Source: an uncultured Nitrospirota bacterium (GTDB lineage: Bacteria; Nitrospinota; Nitrospinia; CAJXCL01). Taken from it: a stretch of 52,616 nucleotides of DNA. Below are positions 15,607 to 26,640 of the stretch, in pieces. How positions within the stretch are numbered: the stretch's first letter is position 1; every line of letters begins with the position of its first letter. The stretch lies in the NCBI GenBank assembly GCA_913051775.1, contig CAJXCL010000009.1, positions 1 through 52,616 on the forward strand. The letters are read 5' to 3'. Both the position numbers and the translations under genes were made by a program. Below the pieces are notes generated by a model. It was not told the origin of the DNA, ran no database searches, and saw only the letters and a program-made list of their open reading frames with translations.

Positions 15607-18600
15607 ATGTCTAACTCTGTTCTTGAAAAAGATAAAGATATTCGTTTCCCTCATTTTGTTGTCTTAAAAGCATCCGCAGGTTCCGGCAAGACCCATACTC
15701 TCACAAAGAGATATGTTCAATTTCTATTATCGCACAAAATCCCCTACAGCAGACTTCGGAATATCCTTGCCGTCACCTTCTCCAATAACGCAGCTAAGGA
15801 AATGAAAGAAAGGATACTCCAGTGGCTTAAAGGGATTTATCTGGAGGAGCCGGATAAAACGGATGAACTTGCGGCAATAATATCTCTAAACCGAAACGAA
15901 CTAAAAGAAAAATCAGGCCGCATAATTGACTCCATACTCGATAACTACTCGGATTTTCAGGTCAAAACCCTGGACAGTTTTATGGCAACGGTCTTTAAAT
16001 CTTCCGCTATTGATTTTGGTTATAATCCTGACTTCGATATTATTTTGGATAACGATAGAGTTATGAAATACGCGTTTAACATTTTTCTTAGAATGGCAAA
16101 GGATAACTCTCAAGAAAGTAAATTGATGAAAGATATTGTCAGGCTTGTGATGGAAAGTAAAAGTAAAAACTCCACATATATATGGGATCCCACAAAAACC
16201 GTAACGAATGAAGTAAAAAATATTTACAAGAAACTCTCTTCTGCCGGAAGCAACATAAATATTGTGGATTATTCAAAGAACATGAAAGAAGCAAAAAACT
16301 CAATTACTGGGCAAGTTGAAAGGATAGAAAGTTTGATTAATGAGTCTCATCTTGAAAGGAGCAAGAGCAGCAGTTACAACACTATTTTAGAAAGTGTGAA
16401 AAAGAAGCAATTCCCGGATTTAGTAGGAAAAGGATTCAAAATCCTGCCTGTTAAAAAACCGGGCAAAAAAGATATTAGCGGCATTAAGTCACATGAGGGG
16501 ATTAACCTTGAATGGCAAAAACTTAAAGAGATGATATCTCTCTACACCAAGTATTATGCCCTTTCTTATTGTAACCCGTACTTAAAATTTTACTTCGCTT
16601 TCAAAAAAACGCTGGAAAATATAAAAATACAGGAAGGAAAAATATTTATAGAAGATATAAACAAAATGCTGTCCGATTATATGGGCTCTCAAATAGTTCC
16701 GGATGTTTATTTTAGAATTGGAGAAACAGTTTTCCATTATTTAATTGATGAGTTTCAGGACACCTCTCCTATCCAATGGGTAAACCTTTATCCTCTTATA
16801 GATAATTCTTTGTCAGAAGGGGGAAGTCTCTTTGTAGTTGGCGATACCAAGCAGTCCATTTACGGGTTCAGAGAGGCGGATTACAGAATTATGAAGGAAT
16901 TTGAAACAAAATCTCCTTTCCTTTCATCCGGTCATTCGGTGAAAGAACTTACACGCAATTTCAGAAGTCGTATAAAAATACTCGATTTTAATGAAAATGT
17001 TTTTAAAGAGAAATTATTGAAATCCGAATACTTGGATGCAGCCGAAAAAAGCGGCCTTACCAACTATAACCAGGAAGTAAAAGATAGGGGTACAGACACC
17101 GGGTATATGGAAGTCTGCATGATTGATAAAAGCGATAATTATAATGAAAAAGAAAAAATAAGGACGATTATTCGTGAAGCAGTAAAAAGGGGCTACAGTT
17201 ATGGAGATATAGCTATTTTAACTTCAAAGAATGAGAATGTAATTCGGGTCTCTGCCTGGCTGAATGAAATGGATATACCATTTGTTCCCTATAGCAGCCT
17301 TGACGTTAGGATAAGAAAAATTACAAATGAAATCGTATCTTTGTTGAATTTTCTAAGTTCCCCTTTAGACGATTTGGCCTTCGCGACTTTCTGTCTCGGA
17401 GAGATACTTTTAAAAGCCATTAAAAAATACGATAAGGCTGATATTGATTCCAGCAAAATCCACTCCTTTTTCTTTAACAGCAGGAATAATTCTCCTTTAT
17501 ATAAATCCTTTCAAGCCGAATACCCCGAAATATGGGAATGTTTTTTTAAAAGTCTTTTCAAATCCTCCGGTTATTTGCCCCTTTATGATCTCGTTAATGA
17601 GGTATTAAGGATATTTATGGTCTTTGAAACTTTTAAAGATGAAGAAGCCTCACTCATAAAAATACTTGAGGTAATAAAAGATTTTGAAGACAAGGAAAAC
17701 AACAATATAAAAGATTTTCTTGATTATGCCGGAGAGCCGGGACAGGAAAGCGAATGGGATATTGATGTACCGGAAGGACTTAATGCTGTAAAGGTAATGA
17801 CGATACACAAAGCCAAGGGACTCGGTTTTCCAGTTGTTATTAATTTGCTGTATGGTGAAAAGCTTGACAGGCCTGCAGGCTATAATGTTATTAGAGAAAG
17901 AGATAAAAATGCGAAACTTCTGAAACTTACCAGAAAGATTGTTGAAAACAATCCTGATTTAGCGCTCGCCTACGATGAAAACAAAATCAAGGAAAGAATA
18001 AACAGGCTCAACAGTCTGTACGTGGGCTTTACCCGCGCAAAAAATGAGATGTATGTAATAGGTGTAAAAGGGGCTAAAGACAAGTTTCCTTTTGAACTTC
18101 TACCTGTTGACGAATTTAAACCCTCATCCAAACCCGGTCTGGTATTGCAAAAACCGAAAAAATCGGAAAGCCGGTTTTTCACATACCACCACCGCAAAAT
18201 GCCAAAATACCATATTCATACCGGAGATATAATTCATATTGAAGAGAAAAAAAGAGGAGAGTTTATTCACAGGGTTTTGTCTTATATAGAATGTCCATTT
18301 TATGAGAACGAAAAAGAACTTGAAAAAGAAATCAAAGGGACAGTTGAAAAAGTGATACATGAGATGGGAGAGAGCCATTCTTCCGAAGAAATAATAGAAA
18401 TAATTGTAAAATTCCTTTTCAACATAGAAGTAAAAAAATATTTTTTACCGACTATTAGTAGAACAATAAAAAATGAGCAGGAATTTACGGACGCTATGGG
18501 AAACCTATTGAGAATGGACAGGGTAATTATTGATAAAGACTCTGTAACAGTAATGGATTTCAAAACCGGCAAAAGAGAAGCAGAAGAGAATAATTACAAA

Positions 18601-18711
18601 AGACAATTGCAAAAATATATGAAAATTCTCAAGGAAATTTACCCTGACAAATCTATAAACGGTGTTATTGCGTATGTTGATCTTGTTGAAGTAAGTTTTG
18701 TATCACTCTAA
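15607..18711 (+). CDS. AddA/RecB-like UvrD-family helicase-exonuclease
   Basis: This 1034-residue SF1 helicase has Walker A ASAGSGKT (22-29), motif II DEFQDTSP (381-388), motif III VGDTKQSIYGF (near 411-421), motif IV LTRNFRS, motif V MTIHKAKG (731-738) and motif VI YVGFTRAK (805-812). A C-terminal PD-(D/E)XK nuclease follows, with LRMDRVI near 968-974 and VMDFKTG near 982-988. This is the AddA architecture used for end resection and recombination or DNA degradation. No AddB/RexB partner is adjacent, whereas addA and addB are usually neighbours. The partner may lie elsewhere or the protein may act alone. The region between Walker A and motif II is Lys-rich and divergent. Confidence 0.85.
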   Translation: MSNSVLEKDKDIRFPHFVVLKASAGSGKTHTLTKRYVQFLLSHKIPYSRLRNILAVTFSNNAAKEMKERILQWLKGIYLEEPDKTDELAAIISLNRNELKEKSGRIIDSILDNYSDFQVKTLDSFMATVFKSSAIDFGYNPDFDIILDNDRVMKYAFNIFLRMAKDNSQESKLMKDIVRLVMESKSKNSTYIWDPTKTVTNEVKNIYKKLSSAGSNINIVDYSKNMKEAKNSITGQVERIESLINESHLERSKSSSYNTILESVKKKQFPDLVGKGFKILPVKKPGKKDISGIKSHEGINLEWQKLKEMISLYTKYYALSYCNPYLKFYFAFKKTLENIKIQEGKIFIEDINKMLSDYMGSQIVPDVYFRIGETVFHYLIDEFQDTSPIQWVNLYPLIDNSLSEGGSLFVVGDTKQSIYGFREADYRIMKEFETKSPFLSSGHSVKELTRNFRSRIKILDFNENVFKEKLLKSEYLDAAEKSGLTNYNQEVKDRGTDTGYMEVCMIDKSDNYNEKEKIRTIIREAVKRGYSYGDIAILTSKNENVIRVSAWLNEMDIPFVPYSSLDVRIRKITNEIVSLLNFLSSPLDDLAFATFCLGEILLKAIKKYDKADIDSSKIHSFFFNSRNNSPLYKSFQAEYPEIWECFFKSLFKSSGYLPLYDLVNEVLRIFMVFETFKDEEASLIKILEVIKDFEDKENNNIKDFLDYAGEPGQESEWDIDVPEGLNAVKVMTIHKAKGLGFPVVINLLYGEKLDRPAGYNVIRERDKNAKLLKLTRKIVENNPDLALAYDENKIKERINRLNSLYVGFTRAKNEMYVIGVKGAKDKFPFELLPVDEFKPSSKPGLVLQKPKKSESRFFTYHHRKMPKYHIHTGDIIHIEEKKRGEFIHRVLSYIECPFYENEKELEKEIKGTVEKVIHEMGESHSSEEIIEIIVKFLFNIEVKKYFLPTISRTIKNEQEFTDAMGNLLRMDRVIIDKDSVTVMDFKTGKREAEENNYKRQLQKYMKILKEIYPDKSINGVIAYVDLVEVSFVSL

Positions 18712-18769
18712 GTGGCTAGAAACATTGTGGATTCACAGGACTAACGCCACTATAGATCCACTAAATTAA

Positions 18770-18816
18770 TGTCCTTGCGTTCTTTGCGTCTTTGTGGTTC
18801 GTAATCGACAATTGAC
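18770..18816. repeat. Degenerate tandem words before lolC/E
   Basis: GTCCTTGCGTTCTTTGCGTC repeats the unit CTTTGCGT and is followed by GACAATTGAC. The first part is related, on the other strand, to GCAGAGAGCG at 33972. The second part belongs to the ATTGACA word family. Confidence 0.5.
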
Positions 18817-18883
18817 TTTTTTTTGATCTTCCTTAATTTATGATTTATACTTCAACATCTCTTCTTGAGAGGGTTTTCTCCAA

Positions 18884-20173
18884 ATGTCTTTTGAATTTTT
18901 TGTCGGGCTCCGGTATTTAAAAGCAAAAAGAAAGCAAACTTTTATCTCTCTTATCACGTTTATATCCATTGGCGGGATTACTTTAGGGGTGATGGCTCTT
19001 ATTATTGTCCTCGCAGTGATGAGCGGGTTTGGGGAGAATCTCAGGGATAAGATATTAGGAACTTATTCTCATGTTTTAGTAAACATTTACGGTAAGGACG
19101 GCATCCGGGATTACCCTGCTCTGATTGAGGAAATTAAAAAAGAGGAGCATGTTTTGGGAGCCGCGCCATTCATAATTAGCCAGGTTATGTTGTCTCACAA
19201 AGGACATGTCTCAGGCGTTGTAATCAGAGGTATTGATCCAAAGCTGGAACAAACGGTCACGGATCTTGAAAAAAATCTCATAGATGGAAAGGTAGAGTTC
19301 CTGGAATCAACAGATTCTGTTGTTACAAAAAAAGCGTCGGAAGCAGGGCAAAGCAAACGGGATGGAATTATTGTGGGCAGGGAATTGGCCGAACATCTGC
19401 GCGCGTCCCTTGACAGTGTGATTGATGTTATATCCCCTCTGGGGAAAATGACGCCTGTTGGCATGACGCCACGGGTAAAAAAATTTCGCGTGGTAGGGAT
19501 TTTCGATTCAGGCATGTATGAGTATGATTCTAGTCTTGCTTTCATCTCCATTAAACCCGGGCAGAAATTTTTTAAAATGGGGGACAGTGTAACAGGTATA
19601 GAAGTAAAGGTTAATGATATTTATTTAGCCAGGGAAACAGCTGAGAAACTTCAGGAGAGGTTGGGGCTTCCCTATTATACGAGAGATTGGATGCAGATGA
19701 ATAAAAATCTTTTTTCCGCTCTTAAAATGGAAAAAATAGCAATGTTTATAATTCTTACGTTGATTATTTTAGTCGCGGCCTTTAATATAATAAGTACTTT
19801 GATTATGGTTGTGATGGAAAAAAGCCGGGATATCGCGATTTTGAAATCCATGGGATCAACCAACTGGAGTATTTTGAAAATATTCAGTATAGAGGGATTA
19901 ATTATTGGACTCTCCGGCACGGTTTTAGGAGTGATAGGCGGTTTTACGGTTGTACCTTATATTAATGAGATTGTGGAATTCGTTGAAAAATTGCTATCAA
20001 TAGATATCTTTCCAAGTGATGTCTATTTTCTGGACAAACTTCCCGCTAAAATTAATTATTTTGATACAATTATGATTGCCGGTGCGTCGATTCTTATTAG
20101 TTTTTTAGCGACTATATATCCCGCGTGGCGGGCGTCTCAATTAGACCCTGTAGAGGCTTTGAGATATGAGTAA
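18884..20173 (+). CDS. Lipoprotein-releasing ABC transporter permease (LolC/LolE type)
   Basis: The 429 residues have one N-terminal helix (about 24-48, with ISIGGITLGVMALIIVLAVM), a large periplasmic domain and three C-terminal helices. This is the MacB-PCD/FtsX layout of Lol permeases. FFVGLRYLKAKRKQTFISLI at the start and the C-terminal [18 protein letters not shown] are diagnostic. It extracts lipoproteins from the inner membrane for transfer to LolA. Only one permease is present, so it may act as a homodimer, as in many non-gammaproteobacteria. Its stop overlaps the lolD start by 8 bp. Confidence 0.92.
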   Translation: MSFEFFVGLRYLKAKRKQTFISLITFISIGGITLGVMALIIVLAVMSGFGENLRDKILGTYSHVLVNIYGKDGIRDYPALIEEIKKEEHVLGAAPFIISQVMLSHKGHVSGVVIRGIDPKLEQTVTDLEKNLIDGKVEFLESTDSVVTKKASEAGQSKRDGIIVGRELAEHLRASLDSVIDVISPLGKMTPVGMTPRVKKFRVVGIFDSGMYEYDSSLAFISIKPGQKFFKMGDSVTGIEVKVNDIYLARETAEKLQERLGLPYYTRDWMQMNKNLFSALKMEKIAMFIILTLIILVAAFNIISTLIMVVMEKSRDIAILKSMGSTNWSILKIFSIEGLIIGLSGTVLGVIGGFTVVPYINEIVEFVEKLLSIDIFPSDVYFLDKLPAKINYFDTIMIAGASILISFLATIYPAWRASQLDPVEALRYE

Positions 20174-20843
20174 TGAGGTTCTGATCTCAGTTCAGAACCT
20201 TGAGAAATCTTTTAAAACCGGTAAAAAAACTTTAAAGGTTTTAAAAAATTTAAATTTTGGTATAATGAAGGGGGAGATGGTCGCGATCATGGGACCATCA
20301 GGAGTTGGGAAAAGTACGCTTCTCCATTTAATGGGTACTTTAGATCGCCCTTCCACCGGTAAGATATTATTTAATCAAACTAATCTCTTCGAAATGAATG
20401 ATCGCCGGCTTGCTGATTTTAGAAATAAAAATATTGGTTTTGTCTTTCAGTTTCATCATTTATTGCCTGAATTTACTGCACGGGAAAATGTGATGATGCC
20501 GTTATTGATTCAGGGCATTAAAAGGAAAGACGCCTCGGAAAGAGCAAATACGATTTTGGGCGATTTGGAATTGGGTGACAGGATAAGTCATAAAACCGGA
20601 GAACTATCAGGTGGAGAACAACAGAGAGTCGCAATTGCGCGCGCCTTAGCGAATGATCCGGAGGTTATATTAGCTGATGAGCCCACTGGTAATCTGGACC
20701 AAAAGACAGGAGAGAAGGTGCATCATCTGCTAAAAGAGCTAAAACAAGCTAAAAATAAAACTCTGGTTGTTGTTACGCATAATAATAAGTTATCTGATTA
20801 CATGGACAGGGTATTAATCATGGAAGACGGGAAAATTTTATGA
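20166..20843 (+). CDS. lolD: Lipoprotein-releasing ABC transporter ATPase
   Basis: This 225-residue ABC ATPase has Walker [10 protein letters not shown] (43-51), Q-loop FQFHHLL, signature LSGGEQQR (147-154), Walker [13 protein letters not shown] (167-178) and an H-loop His in VVTHNN. It is of the LolD/MacB class. Its ATG lies inside the ATGAGTAA that ends the permease gene, so the two are translationally coupled. It powers release of lipoproteins to the periplasmic carrier LolA, which is not encoded in this window. clpC follows after 30 bp and may be cotranscribed. Confidence 0.95.
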   Translation: MSNEVLISVQNLEKSFKTGKKTLKVLKNLNFGIMKGEMVAIMGPSGVGKSTLLHLMGTLDRPSTGKILFNQTNLFEMNDRRLADFRNKNIGFVFQFHHLLPEFTARENVMMPLLIQGIKRKDASERANTILGDLELGDRISHKTGELSGGEQQRVAIARALANDPEVILADEPTGNLDQKTGEKVHHLLKELKQAKNKTLVVVTHNNKLSDYMDRVLIMEDGKIL

Positions 20844-20873
20844 CTATTTTTATTTAGGGGGTGAATGGAATAA

Positions 20874-23312
20874 ATGTTTAAGAGATTTACAGAACGAGCT
20901 CGACGAATCATTATTTTAGCGCGCGAGGAAGCAGAGCATTACCGGCATGAATATCTTGGAACCGAGCATATACTCCTTGGTGTTTTAAAAGACGGTGGCG
21001 GAGTTGCTATTGAAGTGCTTCATAAAATGGGAGTTGATATAAAAAACGCGAGAGAAAAAGTTGAAAAAAGTCTTCCTCAAAGTTCGTCCGTTGTAAATAT
21101 CGGCGACATTCCTTTTACCTCAAGAGCAAAAAAGGTTTTAGAATATTCTGTGGAAGAAGCTCGCGCCGTGGGGCACAATTATATTGGGTCTGAACATATC
21201 CTTTTGGGATTAGTAAAAGAGAAAGAGGGTCAGGCATCAAAAATATTAACAGGATTCGGAATTTATTACACGGAGACAAGGAAAAATATTTTAAATATGT
21301 TGAAAGAACCGGTAGTTACAATACCGGAAGAAGAGAAAACACCTGTTCTGGATGAGTTCAGCAGAGATTTGACTGCTTTGGCTTTGAAAGGAAAACTGGA
21401 TCCCGTTATAGGGAGAAATTTAGAAATTGAAAGGGTTATTCAGATATTGAGCCGGAGAACTAAAAACAACCCTGTGCTCATTGGTGAAGCGGGGGTAGGC
21501 AAGACTGCCATTGTTGAAGGTTTGGCCCAAAGAATTGTAGAAATAGAGGTTCCTGAGACACTATATAATAAAAGAGTTATTTCCCTTGACCTGGGAGCGT
21601 TAGTTGCCGGTACCAAATATCGTGGTCAGTTTGAAGCCCGCCTAAAAGGAATCATGAAAGAAATCAGTATAAATAATAATAAAATAATTCTTTTTATTGA
21701 TGAGCTTCATACTCTTGTAGGCGCCGGGGCAGCTGAAGGGTCAGTGGACGCGTCTAACATGTTAAAACCTGCTCTCTCTCGTGGAGAAATACAATGCGTG
21801 GGAGCGACAACTTTGGAGGAATACAGAAAATATATTGAGAAAAACGGTGCTTTGGAAAGAAGGTTTCAACCTATTATGGTTAATCCGCCGTCGGTGAAAG
21901 AGACTATAGAGATTATTAAAGGTCTGAAGACTGAATATGAACTTCACCATCATACTAAAATAACAGATTATGCCATCAAAAAGACTGTTATGTTTGCAGA
22001 TCGTTATATTAATGATCGATTCCTTCCAGACAAAGCAATTGATGTTATTGATGAAGCCTGCTCCAGAGCACGACTTAAAAAGGTCATGTACCCCCCTGAA
22101 ATTCGTGAAATACAGAGGAAAATGGATGAAATCGCTCGAAATAAGAAAGCTAAAATCGAGAGCCAGGATTTTGAAGAAGCTGTTGAACTTCGAGATGAAG
22201 AAGAGAAATTAAAGAGTTCACTTGAAGTGGCAAAAAAGAAATGGAAGGCTAAGAATAAATTAGTAGAACAGGTTATTACGGAAGATGATATATCTTACGT
22301 GGTATCCAGCATGACAGGGATTCCTCTTTCTAAAATTGAAAAAAAGGAATCTCAACGTCTTAAAGAAATGGAAAAGGAATTGTCTCAAAAAGTGGTTGGT
22401 CAGGAAGAGGCGATTCAAGCCATTACTAAAGCAATTCGTCGGTCACGTGCAGGGTTATCGGATTTTAAAAGACCTATCGGTTCCTTCCTGTTTTTAGGAC
22501 CTACCGGTGTGGGAAAAACTGAATTAGCAACGGCTCTTGCGGAATTTATGTTTGGTGAAAGAGATGCATTGATTCGGTTGGACATGTCCGAATATGGCGA
22601 AAAATTTAATATCTCACGTCTCACAGGAGCACCTCCCGGATATATTGGGCACGATGAAGGGGGGCAGCTTACAGAAAAAGTAAGAAGAAGACCTTATTCA
22701 GTTGTACTTTTTGATGAACTTGAAAAAGCCCACCCTGATATCTATAACCTGTTACTTCAAATTTTGGACGATGGTAGACTAACAGACAGTTATGGTCGAG
22801 CAGTTAATTTTAAAAATGTTATTATAATTATGACGTCCAACCTTAGTTCTCGAGTTGTTGGGAAAGGAACGAAGCTTGGATTTCAGAAACAGGACATTGC
22901 CACATCTTACGAAAAAATGAAAGAAACTATTTCTGGAGAATTGAGGAAAAGTTTTAGCCCTGAATTTTTAAGCAGGATAACACAGACAATTGTTTTTAAA
23001 CATTTGGAAAAAAAGCATATCATGAGTATCGTAGATATTCACTTAACTGAGCTGAACAAACAACTGATAGAAAAAGGATTAACCATTGAAATAACACGTG
23101 AGGCTAAAGATTGGCTGGCTCTAAAAGGTTATAATATTTCATTCGGCGCAAGACCTCTGAGGCAAACCATCCAAAAGTTTCTTGAAGACCCTCTCTCTGA
23201 TGAAATGCTGAAGGGAAAATACCAGGAGGGCGGTGTTGTAGAAGTTGGTCTTCAGGATAACCACTTAATATTTATCGAGAAGCCTGGATTAATAAAGAGT
23301 CTCTCTGGTTAA
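20874..23312 (+). CDS. clpC: ClpC-type AAA+ unfoldase
   Basis: This 812-residue Hsp100 has two N-domain repeats ([14 protein letters not shown] near 24-37 and [14 protein letters not shown] near 99-112), then the D1 ATPase with Walker A GEAGVGKT (204-211) and [11 protein letters not shown]/middle domain (about 417-452) follows, with [12 protein letters not shown], then the D2 ATPase with GPTGVGKT (542-549) and a C-terminal small domain. The UVR region separates ClpC from ClpA and ClpB. It feeds unfolded proteins to ClpP, which is not in the window. A strong ribosome site GGGGGTGA precedes the ATG. Confidence 0.95.
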   Translation: MFKRFTERARRIIILAREEAEHYRHEYLGTEHILLGVLKDGGGVAIEVLHKMGVDIKNAREKVEKSLPQSSSVVNIGDIPFTSRAKKVLEYSVEEARAVGHNYIGSEHILLGLVKEKEGQASKILTGFGIYYTETRKNILNMLKEPVVTIPEEEKTPVLDEFSRDLTALALKGKLDPVIGRNLEIERVIQILSRRTKNNPVLIGEAGVGKTAIVEGLAQRIVEIEVPETLYNKRVISLDLGALVAGTKYRGQFEARLKGIMKEISINNNKIILFIDELHTLVGAGAAEGSVDASNMLKPALSRGEIQCVGATTLEEYRKYIEKNGALERRFQPIMVNPPSVKETIEIIKGLKTEYELHHHTKITDYAIKKTVMFADRYINDRFLPDKAIDVIDEACSRARLKKVMYPPEIREIQRKMDEIARNKKAKIESQDFEEAVELRDEEEKLKSSLEVAKKKWKAKNKLVEQVITEDDISYVVSSMTGIPLSKIEKKESQRLKEMEKELSQKVVGQEEAIQAITKAIRRSRAGLSDFKRPIGSFLFLGPTGVGKTELATALAEFMFGERDALIRLDMSEYGEKFNISRLTGAPPGYIGHDEGGQLTEKVRRRPYSVVLFDELEKAHPDIYNLLLQILDDGRLTDSYGRAVNFKNVIIIMTSNLSSRVVGKGTKLGFQKQDIATSYEKMKETISGELRKSFSPEFLSRITQTIVFKHLEKKHIMSIVDIHLTELNKQLIEKGLTIEITREAKDWLALKGYNISFGARPLRQTIQKFLEDPLSDEMLKGKYQEGGVVEVGLQDNHLIFIEKPGLIKSLSG

Positions 23313-23637
23313 TGGTTCATTCAGACTTTATGCATGCGTTTACTGCACAGTTGAGTAAATGTTGAGAATGCTCTAGTGCACACTTCCATAAATTATTTTC
23401 GTTTTATCTTAACCCCAAAACTTGTCTTCTTAAGATATTTTTTTGCAGTCCTCCAAAAATTCAGGTAACATACATCTCCTTATTTTAAAAGGTAAAACTC
23501 ATTTAGTTTTTTTAAATAATGACGATATTAAATAAAGTTCCAAATTATTTGCTTTCAAAATGCTTAATAAGCGAGCATAAAAAAAGTATTTCCCTTCAGC
23601 AAGACTGCAGGGGGGCAATTTAGAAAGATGATAAATA
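23313..23637. other. Gene-free stretch between clpC and bamA
   Basis: About 325 bp, very AT-rich. I see no gene, no clear terminator hairpin with a T-run and no well-spaced promoter. GCTTAATAAGC (about 23560-23571) is a small palindrome of unknown meaning. The bamA promoter must be in here or further upstream. Confidence 0.5.
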
Positions 23638-25932
23638 ATGCGATTTAATCCTTGCTTATTAGTCCTTATCATTATTGCGCACTTATGTTTCCTGTGGGTC
23701 GTACCGGAAGCATATGGCCAAACTGAAGGAAAAATAGTGAAAAGCATAGGGATTCGTGGAAACAAGCGGGTAGATAAAGATACCATTATGTTTTATATAA
23801 AATTGAAAAAGGGAGATAAGTACTCCTCATCTAAAGTCAATGAAGACATCAAAGCTATATATGGTCTTGGACAATTTGAGGACATTAAGGTAGAAGCTAC
23901 AAACTTTAAAAATGGGATTAAATTAATTTATATAGTTAAAGAAATTCCTTCTATTAGAGAGGTTTCTTTTGTCGGTAATAAAAAGATGTCTACAGAAAAA
24001 CTGGGAAAAAAGCTGATTGCATCTAAAGGCCTTAAAAAAGGATCTCTTTATAATAAAACTCTAGTGAAAAAAACAGAAAAATTGATTAAAAAATCTTATG
24101 AGGAAAAAGGGTTTTTCTTGGTCACTGTCCAGACAATTGCTAAAAGAGTTAACAGAGATCAATTGGATATTATAATTAAAATTTCTGAAAATAAGAAGGT
24201 AGGGATAAAGAAAATTTATTTTATCGGAAATAAGGCATTCACGGATAAGGAATTAAAAAAGCAATTGGGCACGAAAGAAAAAAACATCTTTTCATTTATT
24301 ACTGACGCAGGCATTTATCAAAAAGAGATGATCAAGGCAGATCAGCTAAAGGTGGAATTATTTTACAGGGAGAATGGCTATATCAATGCAAAAGTTCTTG
24401 ATCCAATGATTAACGTCGATAAAAATGAAAAGGCTATTTTTATTAAAATTCCTGTAGAAGAAGGAGATCAATATAAAACAGGCAAAATTGGATTTATTGG
24501 TGATGATACTTTTCCCGAAAAAAAACTAAGGGAAAAAATTGACCTAAAAAAAGGAGATGTATACAATCTGAGAAAAATACGAGAAGGGGTTTTTAATATA
24601 GCCGAGCTCTATTCGCAACAGGGACATGCTTATGCGGATGTTAGACCAGAGCGTGTAGTTAATGCCCCAAAAAGGATAGTCGATACGGTCTTGCAAATTG
24701 ATAAAGGCAGAAAAGTATATATTGGGAAGATAACAATTTCAGGAAACCTTAAAACTAAAGATAAAGTTATTCGGCGAGAGTTTAGGTTTGCTGAGGGAAG
24801 CCTGTTTGATAGTGAAAAATTAAGGAGAAGTAGAGAAAGAATTATAAATACGCGTTTTTTTGAAGACGTTCAGATACAAACCAGCAGAGGGGAAAAGGAT
24901 GACACAATCGACATAACTACATCAGTGGTTGAAAGACCTACCGGAACCGTTGGAGCAGGCATAGGTTACAGCTCCATTGATAATGCTATTGTTACTGCTC
25001 AACTTTCGCAGGACAATCTGCTTGGAAATGGCCATAAACTTGAGTTTTCAACAGAGCTTTCATCCAGGAGATTAGATTTCTCTTTGGGCTTTACCGAGCC
25101 ATGGCTGTTTGATAGAGAAATAAGCGCGGGAATAGATTTGTTTAATACAAAGGCGGACTTTACTACTTTTGAATCCAAAAGACAGGGGGGTGGGTTGCGT
25201 TTAGGAAAGGCTTTTACAGAATATACCTGGGGTAATATTGGTTATCGTTTTGAAAATATCACGATATCTGATGTCGCTCCGGAAAATGAAACTAATTTTT
25301 TAAATAATGAAACTCGTATTACAAGCCGGATTTCTCCAAAAATTACACGAGACACACAAGACAATCGTCTCAATCCTACTGAGGGTACAACGGAGAATCT
25401 TAGCGCTCAATATGCAGGAGGGATTCTCGGCGGTGTAAATTTTTACAAATTATCAGCTGAAAAAAGTTACTATCATCCTTTGTTCCTGGGACTCGTAGGA
25501 ATGCTTCATGGTAAAATTGCTTACGCAAAAGGATACAGTGGAGACGTGCTTCCTGTATATGAAAGATACTTTATGGGAGGTCCTTTAGATCTGCGGGGTT
25601 TTACTTTTGAGGATGTTGGCCCTCAAGATAGTGATGGAAATCCGTTAGGAGGAGAAAAACTTCTTCTGTTTAACGCGGAAATACAATACCCATTTAACAA
25701 CTCTTTAAGGGGTATTATTTTTTATGACCGTGGAAATGTTTATGGTAACGGAGGTGACATTTCTTTAACAAGTGAAAATTTTAGTTTATCAAATATGAGG
25801 CATAGCCTTGGGGTTGCCTTACAGCTTCATACAGCTTTTGGTCCTGTAGGGTTAGCATATGGATACAAACTTGATCAAGCTGATGGCGAAGAACCGGCGG
25901 AATTTCATTTTATTTTTGGCAGAACTTTTTAA
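23638..25932 (+). CDS. bamA: Outer membrane protein assembly factor BamA
   Basis: This Omp85 protein inserts beta-barrels into the outer membrane. Its 764 residues comprise a signal peptide (cut after about residue 27, ...PEAYGQ), five POTRA domains (beginning IVKSIGIRGNKRVDKDT, then ReVSFVGNKKM, IKKIYFIGNKAF, TGKIGFIGDDTF and IGKITISGN), and a C-terminal 16-strand barrel. The barrel contains the conserved GPLDLRGF (VRGF-like loop motif) and ends in the C-terminal Phe of FIFGRTF. The length is typical. It heads the skp-fabZ-lpxA lipid A block, the usual genomic neighbourhood. Confidence 0.96.
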   Translation: MRFNPCLLVLIIIAHLCFLWVVPEAYGQTEGKIVKSIGIRGNKRVDKDTIMFYIKLKKGDKYSSSKVNEDIKAIYGLGQFEDIKVEATNFKNGIKLIYIVKEIPSIREVSFVGNKKMSTEKLGKKLIASKGLKKGSLYNKTLVKKTEKLIKKSYEEKGFFLVTVQTIAKRVNRDQLDIIIKISENKKVGIKKIYFIGNKAFTDKELKKQLGTKEKNIFSFITDAGIYQKEMIKADQLKVELFYRENGYINAKVLDPMINVDKNEKAIFIKIPVEEGDQYKTGKIGFIGDDTFPEKKLREKIDLKKGDVYNLRKIREGVFNIAELYSQQGHAYADVRPERVVNAPKRIVDTVLQIDKGRKVYIGKITISGNLKTKDKVIRREFRFAEGSLFDSEKLRRSRERIINTRFFEDVQIQTSRGEKDDTIDITTSVVERPTGTVGAGIGYSSIDNAIVTAQLSQDNLLGNGHKLEFSTELSSRRLDFSLGFTEPWLFDREISAGIDLFNTKADFTTFESKRQGGGLRLGKAFTEYTWGNIGYRFENITISDVAPENETNFLNNETRITSRISPKITRDTQDNRLNPTEGTTENLSAQYAGGILGGVNFYKLSAEKSYYHPLFLGLVGMLHGKIAYAKGYSGDVLPVYERYFMGGPLDLRGFTFEDVGPQDSDGNPLGGEKLLLFNAEIQYPFNNSLRGIIFYDRGNVYGNGGDISLTSENFSLSNMRHSLGVALQLHTAFGPVGLAYGYKLDQADGEEPAEFHFIFGRTF

Positions 25933-25975
25933 AATATATCAACTTATAATAAAATAATTTTTCGAGAGGAGTCAG

Positions 25976-26527
25976 ATGATTAATTCTAAAATGAGCAAAT
26001 TTAATTTTTTAATTTTTCTGCTGTTGTTATTTGCTTATATTCCAGCTCAGGTAATGGCCGCAGATAAAGTTAAAATAGGTATTGTTAATCTGGATAGAGC
26101 GGGACGAGAATCAAAAAGAGGTAAGGAAATTGTCGAGTCCATGAAACATAGAGTAAAAAAAGAGCAGGAAATGATAACAAAAAAGCAATCGAGAGTGAAA
26201 GAGCTAAGAAAAGAGTTGGAAAAGCAGGGCCTTATTATGAGTAAAGAACTTAAACGAAAAAAAGAGGCTGACTTTAGAGCGGAATCCAGGAAACTGCAAA
26301 GACATGTTAAAGACGCAGAAGAAGAAATAAGAATTACTCAGCGGGAAGCCACAAATAAAATTCTGAAAGAACTTATTGAAATTGTCAAAGAAATTGGGGA
26401 AAAAGATGGTTATACATATGTAACATCCAGCGAATTTACTGTGTATAGTGATGAAGCTATCGATATTACTGATAAAGTTATTAGAGCATATAATAAGAAA
26501 TATCGGAAAAGGAAGTTTTCAAAGTAG
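25976..26527 (+). CDS. skp: OmpH/Skp-family periplasmic chaperone
   Basis: This 183-residue protein has a signal peptide ending VMAADK near 28, a short beta start (KVKIGIVNLDRAGRESKRG) and a long charged coiled-coil rich in Lys and Glu, as in Skp. It holds unfolded outer membrane proteins on their way to BamA. The ribosome site GAGAGGAGTC precedes the ATG at 25976. It lies 43 bp after bamA. lpxD, which normally follows skp, is missing; a 113-bp spacer with an inverted repeat (GAAGCT/AGCTTC) occupies its place. Confidence 0.88.
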   Translation: MINSKMSKFNFLIFLLLLFAYIPAQVMAADKVKIGIVNLDRAGRESKRGKEIVESMKHRVKKEQEMITKKQSRVKELRKELEKQGLIMSKELKRKKEADFRAESRKLQRHVKDAEEEIRITQREATNKILKELIEIVKEIGEKDGYTYVTSSEFTVYSDEAIDITDKVIRAYNKKYRKRKFSK

Positions 26528-26640
26528 AAGAAGTATGCATAAGCTTGAAAGTAGATCCTCTGTTCTGAAGCTTCCCGGCGGTTTGCTCTGAACCGTACTG
26601 GTACATGGCTTGCGGAGAGCTTCAATAGGATAACAGAAAT

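Noticed and set aside
23313-23637. Possible small RNA between clpC and bamA
   Set aside because: No convincing promoter plus terminator pair or stable structure could be found by eye.
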